This document shows, piece after piece, positions 44,417 to 52,530 of a stretch of 64,000 nucleotides of DNA. This stretch comes from Mucilaginibacter sp. L294 (GTDB taxonomy: Bacteria > Bacteroidota > Bacteroidia > Sphingobacteriales > Sphingobacteriaceae). The number at the start of each line of letters is the position of its first letter. Position 1 is the stretch's first letter. Position numbers and translations under genes: made by a program. The DNA lies in NCBI RefSeq assembly GCF_001636615.1, contig NZ_LGEK01000002.1, positions 1 to 64,000 of the forward strand, given 5' to 3'. A model generated the notes under the pieces. It was not told the origin of the DNA, did no database searches, and saw only the letters and a list, made by a program, of their open reading frames with translations.

Positions 44417-47113
44417 ATGGCATACAAACGTTTTATAGCGGGGCTGTTATTAGCCATTGGGGTTATTGGGATATACAGTTTCAATGCCGATGATATTATT
44501 ACCCGCTTACAGCGCCAGCTGGATAAATGGAGTGATAGCCACCCGATAGAAAAGGTACACCTTCATCTTGATAAACCATACTATACCGCCGGTGACGATA
44601 TCTGGTTTAAAGCCTATGTAATTACCGGCCCGATGCACCGCCTGCAGCCTGATAGCGGTATTTTAAACGTAGAGCTGATAGACGCGCAGGATTCTATCAA
44701 ACAAAGCTTAAAACTCCAGCTACATAATGGCCTTGCCTACGGCGATTTTGCCTTGCCCGATACCTTGCACGAAGGTAACTATCGTATTAGAGCATACACC
44801 CAGTACATGCTTAATGCAGGCAGCGATTATATTTTTGACAGGGTCATCAGCATTGGCAACGTTATCACCAACAAGGTTTTTACAAAAACAACATTTAATA
44901 CCACCACTCAAAATGGGCGCAACGCTGTAACAGCCGATATTAATTATACCGATGCCAACGGCATAGTATACGCCGGCAATGCGGTAAGCTATTCGGTTAT
45001 GCTGAATAATAAGGTGCTGGCAAAAGGTAAAGGCGTTACCGATGCAAACGGCAACATGCATATTAGCCTGCCCGCCGATAACGCCGATTTACTAAAACAA
45101 GGCCGGATAGTTACCGGGATAAGTGGGGCAGGTGATGGCACTGTGCATAAAAATATCCCTATACGTACCATGGCAGGCTATGCCGATGTACAGTTTTTTG
45201 CAGAGGGTGGTAACATGGTAAATGGCGTTCCTGCCAAAATAGCTTATAAGGCTATAGGTACCGATGGCCTGGGCATAACTATTAAAGGCACGGTAACTAA
45301 TAACAAAGGCGAAGAAACGGCGCAGATCAACCCTTCGCATTTAGGGATGGGGGTGTTCATCTTTACGCCACAAAGCGGCGACAGTTATAAGGCAAATATT
45401 GTTTACCCCGATGGTACAAAAGCATCGGTAGCGCTACCAAAAGCTACGGATAACGGTTACGTGCTAAAAGTTATTGAACAGGGGGCAAACGACCTGCGGA
45501 TAGCTATAGCCGCGGCAAAGGGTACAACAAGTCCGTTTGTGTTGGTTGGGCAAAGCGCGGGTAAAGTTTACTATTCTGCCAGGAGCACAGCGGGGGGCGA
45601 TGCTTTTTCTACCATCGTGCCCAAAAGTAAGTTCCCTTCGGGGATTGTGCAGTTTACCATGTTCTCTGAATCTGGCGAACCACTGAACGAGCGCCTGGTG
45701 TTTATTCAAAATCCCGCAGATAAATTAAATCTGTCGGTAACTGCAGGCAATCAAAACTATCAGCCACGGCAAAAGGTAAACCTAAATATTGATGCGAAAG
45801 ATAACGATGGTAAACCTGTAGTGGGCAGCTTTTCCATATCGGTAACCGATGAAACCAAAGTACCCGTTGATGAGGATACAGAGAATAATATTTTTGCCAG
45901 CCTGTTGCTTACGTCAGATCTGAAAGGGTATATAGAGCAGCCATCCTATTATTTTAATAGTAATAATGAGAAAACACGTGCCGATCTGGACGTACTGATG
46001 CTTACGCAAGGTTACCATAGGTTTGAATGGAAGCGTGTTTTGAATGATACCCCTTCACCCAACCAATACGCAGTACAAAAAACTTTTACTATATCCGGTA
46101 GGGTAACCACCCCGTCGGGCGCGCCGGTAGCAAACGGCAAAGTTGAACTGATAAACTTTGGCGATGGCGTGCTTCAGGTTGATACCCTTACTGACCAAAA
46201 CGGCCGTTTCGCATTTACTGATATTATATATGCCGATAGTTTGAAGTTTTTGATCCAGGCGCGTAACGCAAAAAACAAAAGAGATGTAGTGATAAAGATG
46301 GATACAGTGCCGTTACCCTCTGCTGCTAATTATAAAAACTACGCGGACTATAATGTAAGCACGGGCAATAGTATTTCTGTTTACGCGCAAAACAGCAAGT
46401 TGTTATATTTTGAACAAATTAAGGCAGGCCTGGGTAACCACATAATAAGCCTTAAAGAGGTGTTGATAAGGGAGAAGCGCATCGCACTAAAACATTCAGC
46501 AAATTTGAATGGCCCGGGTAATGCCGACCAGGTTTTGCTGAGTAAAGACCTGGTGAATTATGGCTGTGTGCGCCTTGCCGACTGCCTGCAAGGGCGCTTG
46601 CTTGGTGTATTGTTCAATAACGGTGTGCCGGTTACAACCCGTGGCGGTGGCCGCATGCTTATTGTTATTGACGGCATGAACTCTGATGCCATGTATATGA
46701 ATACGTTAACTGTAAATGATATACAATCGATAGAAGTATTACGCAACATTAGTACAGCAGGCATATACGGCGGCCGCGGAGGCAATGGAGTATTGGTAAT
46801 TACCACCAAACGCGGCGATGAGCCAACCTATTATCCGCAACAGTTTAGCAAGGGTATAATTCCATATCAGCCAAAAGGCGTTTATAAATCGCGCGCATTT
46901 TATTCGCCAAAATATGATGCTAAAACCAACCGGAAAATTGCCGATCTGCGTACCACCGTATACTGGAAGCCCGATGTTGTAACCCCGGGCGGTAAAGCTA
47001 TGGTTGAATATTTTAATGCGGGCAGCGCAGGCACTTACCGCGTGATAGTTGAAGGGGTTGACAGTGAAGGGAATATTGGCCGGCAGGTATTTAGGTATAA
47101 AGTACTAAATTAA
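44417..47113 (+). CDS. MG2-like / barrel-less TonB-plug protein, copy 1
   Basis: 898 residues. A signal peptide or anchor (about 1-24) is followed by a macroglobulin-like MG2 domain (about 35-140, LDKPYYTAGDDIWFKAYVITG) and further beta domains (to about 560). A carboxypeptidase-regulatory-like domain lies at about 555-625 (TFTISGRVTTPSGAPVANGKVELI). A TonB plug-like domain covers about 705-800 (RLLGVLFNNGVPV ... MLIVIDGM ... IQSIEVLRN ... IYGGRGGNGVLVITTKRG), then an Ig-like C-terminus (VDSEGNIGRQVFRYKV). There is no room for a 22-strand barrel after the plug. A related gene follows 22 bp downstream. Function unknown. Confidence 0.8.
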   Translation: MAYKRFIAGLLLAIGVIGIYSFNADDIITRLQRQLDKWSDSHPIEKVHLHLDKPYYTAGDDIWFKAYVITGPMHRLQPDSGILNVELIDAQDSIKQSLKLQLHNGLAYGDFALPDTLHEGNYRIRAYTQYMLNAGSDYIFDRVISIGNVITNKVFTKTTFNTTTQNGRNAVTADINYTDANGIVYAGNAVSYSVMLNNKVLAKGKGVTDANGNMHISLPADNADLLKQGRIVTGISGAGDGTVHKNIPIRTMAGYADVQFFAEGGNMVNGVPAKIAYKAIGTDGLGITIKGTVTNNKGEETAQINPSHLGMGVFIFTPQSGDSYKANIVYPDGTKASVALPKATDNGYVLKVIEQGANDLRIAIAAAKGTTSPFVLVGQSAGKVYYSARSTAGGDAFSTIVPKSKFPSGIVQFTMFSESGEPLNERLVFIQNPADKLNLSVTAGNQNYQPRQKVNLNIDAKDNDGKPVVGSFSISVTDETKVPVDEDTENNIFASLLLTSDLKGYIEQPSYYFNSNNEKTRADLDVLMLTQGYHRFEWKRVLNDTPSPNQYAVQKTFTISGRVTTPSGAPVANGKVELINFGDGVLQVDTLTDQNGRFAFTDIIYADSLKFLIQARNAKNKRDVVIKMDTVPLPSAANYKNYADYNVSTGNSISVYAQNSKLLYFEQIKAGLGNHIISLKEVLIREKRIALKHSANLNGPGNADQVLLSKDLVNYGCVRLADCLQGRLLGVLFNNGVPVTTRGGGRMLIVIDGMNSDAMYMNTLTVNDIQSIEVLRNISTAGIYGGRGGNGVLVITTKRGDEPTYYPQQFSKGIIPYQPKGVYKSRAFYSPKYDAKTNRKIADLRTTVYWKPDVVTPGGKAMVEYFNAGSAGTYRVIVEGVDSEGNIGRQVFRYKVLN

Positions 47114-47135
47114 TAGTCTATCTAAACTGCATTAT

Positions 47136-49829
47136 ATGGCCTTTAAACGTATCGTATTTGCATTACTCTTAACTGCTGGCGCTATTGTTTTTTACAGTTT
47201 TAATACCAATGATGATATTTTAGCCAAATTAAGTGCACAACTTGATAAATGGAGCGATAGCCATCCGATAGAAAAAGTACACGTTCATCTTGATAAACCA
47301 TACTATACCGCCGGCGATGATATCTGGTTTAAAGCCTATGTGATTACCGGCCCGCTGCACCGTCTGCAGCCCGATAGCGGTATTTTAAATGTAGAGCTTA
47401 TAGATGCGCAGGATTCCATCAAACAAAGCTTAAAACTACAGCTTCATTATGGCCTTGCTTACGGTGATTTTGCGCTGCCCGATACTTTGCACGAGGGAAA
47501 CTATCGTATCAGAGCATATACCCAATATATGCTTAATGCGGGCAGCGATTATATTTTTGAAAAGGCCATTAGTATAGGTAACGTTATCACCAACAAAGTT
47601 TTTACAAAAACAACATTTAATGCTTCCACTCAAAACGGGCACAGCACTGTAACAGCAGATATTAACTACACCAATGCCAGCGGTACGCCTTATAGTGATA
47701 AGACGATGAGCTATACGGTTATGCTGAATAATAAGGCATTGGCCAAAGGCAAAGGCGTTACCGATGCAAATGGTAATATACGCATTATCTTGCCGCCAGA
47801 TAATGAAGCCTTGCTGAGACAAGGGCGCATAATTACCGGCCTGGCAGGCCTGCCGGATGGCATTGTGTATAAAAGTATCCCTATACGCACTATGGCTGGC
47901 TATTCCGATGTTCAGTTTTTTCCTGAAGGGGGTAATATGGTGAACGGGCTGCCCGCCAAGGTTGCTTTTAAGGCTATAGGTGCTGATGGGCTGGGGGTAG
48001 ATATTAAAGGCGTCGTAACCGGTGGGAATGGTGAGGCCGTTGCACAGCTCAATACATCGCATTTAGGTATGGGCACGTTTATCTTTACTCCACGCAGTGG
48101 CGATGCTTATGTAGCAAATATTAGCTATCCGGATGGGACAAAGAAAACAATATCAATACCAAAGGCAACTGATAATGGCTATGTACTGAGTGTTATTGAA
48201 TCGGGCGCAGATTATCTGCGTATTGGTATATCTGCAAAAGGTACAACAAGCCAGTTTATTTTAACCGGCCAAAGTGGCGGTAAGGTGTATTATTCGGCTA
48301 AAAGCCCGGCGGGGAATGATGCATTTTCGGTTATTATACCCAAAAGCAAATTCCCTTCAGGGATAGCGCAATTTACGCTGTTCTCAGAATCGGGCGAACC
48401 ATTGAACGAACGCCTGGTATTCATCCAAAATCCTGTAGATAAATTAAACCTGGCAGTAACTACCGAGAAGCAAAGCTATTCGGCACGGCAAAAGGTAAAG
48501 CTTAATATCGCTGCTAATACTAACGAAGGTAAACCCGCCATTGGTAGTTTATCAGTATCGGTTACTGACGAAAGCAGGGTGCCCGTTGATGAAAATGCGG
48601 AGAATAATATTTTTGCCAGCCTGCTGCTTACGTCAGATCTGAAAGGATATATAGAACAGGCATCTTATTATTTTAACGATAACAATGAGAAAACCCGTGC
48701 TGATCTTGATGCGCTGATGCTGACACAGGGTTATCTTAGATTTGAGTGGAAAAAAGTATTGAATGATGTTGCCTTACCTAACCGTTACCCTTCAGAAAAA
48801 ACATTCACTATTTCTGGCAAAGTAACTACGCCATCGGGCGTGCCGGTAACTAAAGGAAAGGTTGAACTGGTATATTTTGGTAAAGGCATATTTAATATAG
48901 ACACCCTTACCGACCAAAATGGCCGCTTTGCTTTTACTGATATGATTTATGCGGATAGCCTTAAGTTTTTAATTAGGGTGCGAGATGCAAAAAACAAAAG
49001 TAATGTGATCATAAAAATGGATACGGTGCCATCTTCCCCGGTATTAAATTACAACGCCGCTGCAGCTGTCTTAATGAATAATACTAATGCTGTTTCCGTA
49101 TATGCACAAAAAAGCAAACAACTATATTTTGAGCAAATAAAAGCCGGGCAGGGGAACCGTGCTATACAACTGAAAGAGGTTTTAATAAAAGATAAACGTA
49201 TAGAAGCCTTAAAGCATTCTGATAATTTGCATGGCCCGGGCGTTGCCGACCAGGTTTTATTTGCTAAAGATATCGTTGATCAAAGTTGCCCCACTCTTGC
49301 TCAATGTTTGGGCGGGCGTTTATGGGGTGTGCAGTTTAATAAAAAAGGCGAACCGTGTTCAACCCGTGGCGGTGTTATGATGATTGTGATTGACGGGTTT
49401 CCCGCCGAAGCTGGAGGCATAGACGTAAACATAGGTAATATACAATCGATAGAAGTATTGCGTAGTGGAAGCAAAGCGGCTATTTATGGCGGCCGCGCCA
49501 GCAACGGGGTGTTGCTTATTACAACCAAGCGTGGCGATGAAAGGGTTGACCAACCTCAACAGGTTAGCAAGGGTATAGTAACATACAGGCCAAAAGGGAT
49601 ATATAAATCACGAACATTTTACTCGCCTAAGTACGATGCAACCACAATTCAAAAGATTGCCGATCTGCGTACCACCGTATATTGGAACCCCGACGTTGTA
49701 ACTCCCGGCGGTAAAGGCACAGTTGAATATTTTAATGCAGGTAGCACCGGCACTTATCGCGTAGTAGTTGAAGGGGTTGACAGTGAAGGGAATATTGGCC
49801 GGCAGGTGTTTAGGTATAAAGTGGAGTAA
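47136..49829 (+). CDS. MG2-like / barrel-less TonB-plug protein, copy 2
   Basis: 897 residues, the tandem paralogue of the preceding gene with the same domain order. The first ~150 codons are nearly the same at protein level, while the middle and plug segments have diverged more (LWGVQFNKKGEPCSTRGG, MIVIDGFPAEAGGIDVN, IQSIEVLRSGSKAAIYGGRASNGVLLITTKRG). Copy 2 lacks the Gly-Gly run of copy 1 in the plug. The pair is an old duplication kept in one operon. A 14-bp stem hairpin overlaps the stop codon at 49823-49860. Confidence 0.8.
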   Translation: MAFKRIVFALLLTAGAIVFYSFNTNDDILAKLSAQLDKWSDSHPIEKVHVHLDKPYYTAGDDIWFKAYVITGPLHRLQPDSGILNVELIDAQDSIKQSLKLQLHYGLAYGDFALPDTLHEGNYRIRAYTQYMLNAGSDYIFEKAISIGNVITNKVFTKTTFNASTQNGHSTVTADINYTNASGTPYSDKTMSYTVMLNNKALAKGKGVTDANGNIRIILPPDNEALLRQGRIITGLAGLPDGIVYKSIPIRTMAGYSDVQFFPEGGNMVNGLPAKVAFKAIGADGLGVDIKGVVTGGNGEAVAQLNTSHLGMGTFIFTPRSGDAYVANISYPDGTKKTISIPKATDNGYVLSVIESGADYLRIGISAKGTTSQFILTGQSGGKVYYSAKSPAGNDAFSVIIPKSKFPSGIAQFTLFSESGEPLNERLVFIQNPVDKLNLAVTTEKQSYSARQKVKLNIAANTNEGKPAIGSLSVSVTDESRVPVDENAENNIFASLLLTSDLKGYIEQASYYFNDNNEKTRADLDALMLTQGYLRFEWKKVLNDVALPNRYPSEKTFTISGKVTTPSGVPVTKGKVELVYFGKGIFNIDTLTDQNGRFAFTDMIYADSLKFLIRVRDAKNKSNVIIKMDTVPSSPVLNYNAAAAVLMNNTNAVSVYAQKSKQLYFEQIKAGQGNRAIQLKEVLIKDKRIEALKHSDNLHGPGVADQVLFAKDIVDQSCPTLAQCLGGRLWGVQFNKKGEPCSTRGGVMMIVIDGFPAEAGGIDVNIGNIQSIEVLRSGSKAAIYGGRASNGVLLITTKRGDERVDQPQQVSKGIVTYRPKGIYKSRTFYSPKYDATTIQKIADLRTTVYWNPDVVTPGGKGTVEYFNAGSTGTYRVVVEGVDSEGNIGRQVFRYKVE

Positions 49830-49860
49830 AGGAAGGAGGTAAACCCCCTTCCTTTACTCC
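49823..49860 (+). terminator. intergenic hairpin between convergent genes
   Basis: A perfect 14-bp stem (49823-49836 with 49847-49860) with a 10-base loop overlaps the TAA of the plug protein and ends 5 bp before the stop of the convergent gene. There is no T run on the plus strand, so it may be a processing or stabilising stem, or a weak bidirectional terminator. Confidence 0.55.
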
Positions 49861-49865
49861 TTATG

Positions 49866-50738
49866 TTATTTACCCAGTTGAAATTTCTCCCAAAAATCAA
49901 TCGATTTAAATATTTCGCTTCTATCTGTGCCGCCGTTATTACCGCCACGGCCCATACCGCCACCGCCACGGCCTCCTCTTCCACCGCCACCCATACCACC
50001 ACGGCCTCCAGCGCCGCCCATGCCACCTCTTCCTCCTCCACCCATGCCGCCACGGCCTCCGCCGCCTTGGGTATCGCCGCTTTGGGCACTATGATCGGGC
50101 TTTTGCAGGCCATTTATTTTAAAGTTGAATGCCCACTCGTTTTTTGTAATATTATCGGCATGGAAAAACTTTAAAGGGATAGCTGCTTCATAAACCAGGT
50201 TACCATCGGCATCATAATCAATAGCCGCTTTAATACCATAGGTGTTTGATGTGGTGATCATTTCGTTCTCAATATCCTTAAAGCCGGTCATTTTTATGCT
50301 TCTCAGGGTGGTTATGCGCTCGCGTGTAAGCTCTTCGCGTTCCTCTTTGGTTATCTCGCCGCCATCATCCTTAAAGCCTGTAAAAGCAGGCGCAGGTGTG
50401 CCGGGGTAACGCAGCGGGAATGTCATGCTAAAGGTTTCTTTCTTTTTGCCATGGGTATCAATACTAATGGTGATGCCGGCGTTTAATACGCGTGCCTGTT
50501 CCAGCCTGTCGCTAATACGAATGGCCGCATACAGGTTCTCTTTGTCATTTGCCAAAGTGTATTTAATGTTTTTCTCATCGTTATGGTAGCGCAGGCTATC
50601 GCCCCAGTCGGTAAGGTTACCATCAATAACAAGGTTTGCAGGCGGTAGTAACAGGTTTTGATTTTGTTTGGATTGGGCATTAACAGTGGCCGATAGGGCC
50701 AGGGTTATGGCGGAGAGCAGCAGTATGCTACGTTTCAT
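49866..50738 (-). CDS. exported CBM9/DOMON-like protein with an RGG-type tail
   Basis: 290 residues. A signal peptide (about 1-22, ending NAQS) precedes a CBM9-like beta-sandwich start (LVIDGNLTDWGDSLRYHNDEKNIKYTLANDKENLYAAIRI, about 36-76) and further strands (MTFPLRYPG; YEAAIPLKFF). From about residue 220 to 275 the chain is Gly/Arg/Met-rich, with repeated GGRGGMGG. Similar CBM9-type proteins are common in Bacteroidota. A Gly/Arg tail in an exported protein is unusual. Whether it binds sugars or nucleic acids is not known. Confidence 0.7.
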   Translation of the reverse strand: MKRSILLLSAITLALSATVNAQSKQNQNLLLPPANLVIDGNLTDWGDSLRYHNDEKNIKYTLANDKENLYAAIRISDRLEQARVLNAGITISIDTHGKKKETFSMTFPLRYPGTPAPAFTGFKDDGGEITKEEREELTRERITTLRSIKMTGFKDIENEMITTSNTYGIKAAIDYDADGNLVYEAAIPLKFFHADNITKNEWAFNFKINGLQKPDHSAQSGDTQGGGGRGGMGGGGRGGMGGAGGRGGMGGGGRGGRGGGGMGRGGNNGGTDRSEIFKSIDFWEKFQLGK

Positions 50739-50827
50739 TTTTGTGATTTTATTAAGGGTAAGTGTATTGCGTGTAATTTTTATAGGATGATAAACACCAT
50801 TTTAACATATTTATTGCTGTTTTTAAG

Positions 50828-50835
50828 TAAATTTG
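50828..50835 (+). promoter_or_regulatory. TAnnTTTG promoter element for clpS
   Basis: TAAATTTG is a consensus match 9 bases before the ATG at 50845. It overlaps the alternative TTG at 50833 and so excludes that start. Confidence 0.6.
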
Positions 50836-50844
50836 CTGATACAT

Positions 50845-51126
50845 ATGCCAACAGAAGTACAGGAAGAAACACTCACACTTGAAGAAATACTGGCCGGGCT
50901 TAAAGAGATGCACCGCCTTATTTTATGGAACGATGACCATAATACCTTTGAGCATGTTATCCATTGCATGATAAAGTACCTGGATTATACTGAAGCCCAG
51001 GCCGAAAAGATCGCCTGGAAGGTGCATAACGAGGGCAAGTGCCCGGTGTTGGAGGGTTCTTTTACCGAAATGGAAGTTTACCGGAAAATATTACAGCAGG
51101 AAGGCCTAACCGTTAGTGTTGAGTAA
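50845..51126 (+). CDS. clpS: ATP-dependent Clp protease adaptor ClpS
   Basis: 93 residues from the ATG at 50845. ClpS delivers N-end-rule substrates to ClpAP-type proteases. The core LILWNDDHNTFEHVIHCMIKYLDYTEAQAEKIAWKVHNEGKCPVLEGSF matches the ClpS fold with the NDD hydrophobic pocket entrance and the H66-type His (VHNEGK). A TTG at 50833 would extend the frame by four codons but lies inside the -7 promoter. The small glycine-rich membrane protein gene follows 8 bp downstream. Confidence 0.94.
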   Translation: MPTEVQEETLTLEEILAGLKEMHRLILWNDDHNTFEHVIHCMIKYLDYTEAQAEKIAWKVHNEGKCPVLEGSFTEMEVYRKILQQEGLTVSVE

Positions 51127-51134
51127 CACCTCTC

Positions 51135-51323
51135 ATGAAAAATCAAAAAAACTTAACCATATTTTTAGCACTGGGTATTGCAATTGGCGTAGCCACACAC
51201 AATATTGCCATAGGTTTAGCTATTGGTATTGCCATTGGTGTTGCGCTTGACGCACGAGCTGCAAAAAAGAACCTGGAAAACCAGGACGAAAACAACAGTC
51301 AAGATTTTAACAAACCGGAGTAA
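51135..51323 (+). CDS. small membrane protein with Gly-zipper helices
   Basis: 62 residues. A hydrophobic region (about 8-40) consists of two GxxxG-like runs (FLALGIAIGVATHN and IAIGLAIGIAIGVALDAR), which favour tight helix packing. The C-terminal 20 residues are Asp/Asn/Glu/Lys-rich. Function unknown. Co-transcription with clpS is likely (8-bp gap), and a strong bidirectional terminator follows. Confidence 0.7.
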   Translation: MKNQKNLTIFLALGIAIGVATHNIAIGLAIGIAIGVALDARAAKKNLENQDENNSQDFNKPE

Positions 51324-51342
51324 GCCCGGTTATAAGGTATAA

Positions 51343-51379
51343 AAAAGCCCTCCCAACTATTGTTGGGAGGGCTTTTTTT
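51343..51379 (+). terminator. bidirectional Rho-independent terminator
   Basis: A 13-bp perfect stem (51345-51357 with 51362-51374), 4-base loop, with A residues before and T residues after. It can serve the clpS unit on the plus strand and the convergent oxygenase gene on the minus strand. Confidence 0.9.
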
Positions 51380-51384
51380 GTGAT

Positions 51385-52347
51385 CTATTTTTTTAAACCT
51401 ATCTCGCGTAAGCGTTCATCCAGATATTCACCGGCGGTAATATCTGTATAAAGCTTAGGGTGTTGCTCATCAATGGTTGATGGCAGGCTGGTAAGGTCCA
51501 TAGTTGTTTTTGGGTGTAAAAAGAAGGGTACCGAAAAACGTGAATTTTTCATCTGCTCGCGCGGCGGGTTAACTACCCTGTGCGTGGTAGATTTTAGCTT
51601 GTTATTTGTTAAACGCTGTAGCATATCGCCTACGTTAACTACCAGGTCTTCGCCAAAGGCTGTAACCGGGAACCAGGTATTATCGCGGGTAAGCAGTTCC
51701 AATCCGTCAGCACTCGCCCCTATCAGCAGGGTTATCAGGTTAATATCTTCATGTGCGCCGGCGCGTACAGCATCATCCGGTAATGCATCCGGATTTTCTA
51801 TAGGGAAGTAGTGAAGGGTGCGCAGTATTGAATTGCCGTTATGTACCTTATCGTCAAAATAATTCTCGGGTAAGTTTAAGTAAACGGCTATAGCACGTAA
51901 TAAATGTGTGCCTGCGGCCTCCAGTTTTTTATACACCTCTAGTGTAGTAGTGTTAAACTCGGGTTGTTCTTCAACTATAATGTTATCCGGGTAGGTTTCT
52001 TTTATCGGGTCGCCATCGGTTACGGTTTGGCCTATCTGCCAAAACTCTTTCAGGTCGGGTACTTTAAAACCTTTGGCAGTTTCTTTATTTTTACCGGTAT
52101 AGCCACGCTGGCCTGCCAGCCCAGGTATCTCATATTTATCCTTTACTTCCTCAGGCAAAGCAAAAAGCGCTTTTACCTGGCTGTAAAGCTTATCCATCAG
52201 GTCTTTACTAAGGCCATGATTGGTTATGGTTACAAAACCTGTTTCGTTAAAAGCGTTGCCAATGCTGTCTGAAAAAGCTTTACGCTCTTCGGCCGTGCCA
52301 TTTATATAAGTATTAAGATCAAGGCGAGGAATGTTTACTGTACTCAT
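51385..52347 (-). CDS. 2-oxoglutarate/Fe(II)-dependent oxygenase (isopenicillin N synthase family)
   Basis: 320 residues from the ATG at 52347. The N-terminal DIOX_N region (about 1-110, IGNAFNETGFVTITNHGL) and the C-terminal 2OG-Fe(II) domain are complete. Iron ligands are His199, Asp201 (AHEDIN) and His256 (STTHRV); the R-x-S co-substrate motif is NSRFSVPFF (Arg270). The substrate is unknown; despite the family name, antibiotic synthesis is not implied. The extension to 52368 was rejected because it overlaps the promoter at 52366-52373. Confidence 0.9.
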   Translation of the reverse strand: MSTVNIPRLDLNTYINGTAEERKAFSDSIGNAFNETGFVTITNHGLSKDLMDKLYSQVKALFALPEEVKDKYEIPGLAGQRGYTGKNKETAKGFKVPDLKEFWQIGQTVTDGDPIKETYPDNIIVEEQPEFNTTTLEVYKKLEAAGTHLLRAIAVYLNLPENYFDDKVHNGNSILRTLHYFPIENPDALPDDAVRAGAHEDINLITLLIGASADGLELLTRDNTWFPVTAFGEDLVVNVGDMLQRLTNNKLKSTTHRVVNPPREQMKNSRFSVPFFLHPKTTMDLTSLPSTIDEQHPKLYTDITAGEYLDERLREIGLKK

Positions 52348-52365
52348 AGTTTGAATATTAAAAGC

Positions 52366-52373
52366 CAAAATTA
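52366..52373 (-). promoter_or_regulatory. TAnnTTTG promoter element for the oxygenase gene
   Basis: TAATTTTG on the minus strand, 18 bases before the ATG at 52347. Confidence 0.6.
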
Positions 52374-52530
52374 TCTAAAATTTGTTGAGATACTTGGTTG
52401 TATCAATAAATATATGTTATACTGTAATTGTTTTATGACAATGGGTATAAAACAATTACAACGTTAAACGTTTGTGAGTAAAGGGAGTCCATATATTATA
52501 CAAACAACCAAACCAATTATACTAAGCAAT

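Noticed and set aside
51385-52347. Isopenicillin N synthase in an antibiotic cluster
   Set aside because: Only the 2OG-Fe(II) fold is shared. No peptide synthetase or other biosynthetic genes are near.
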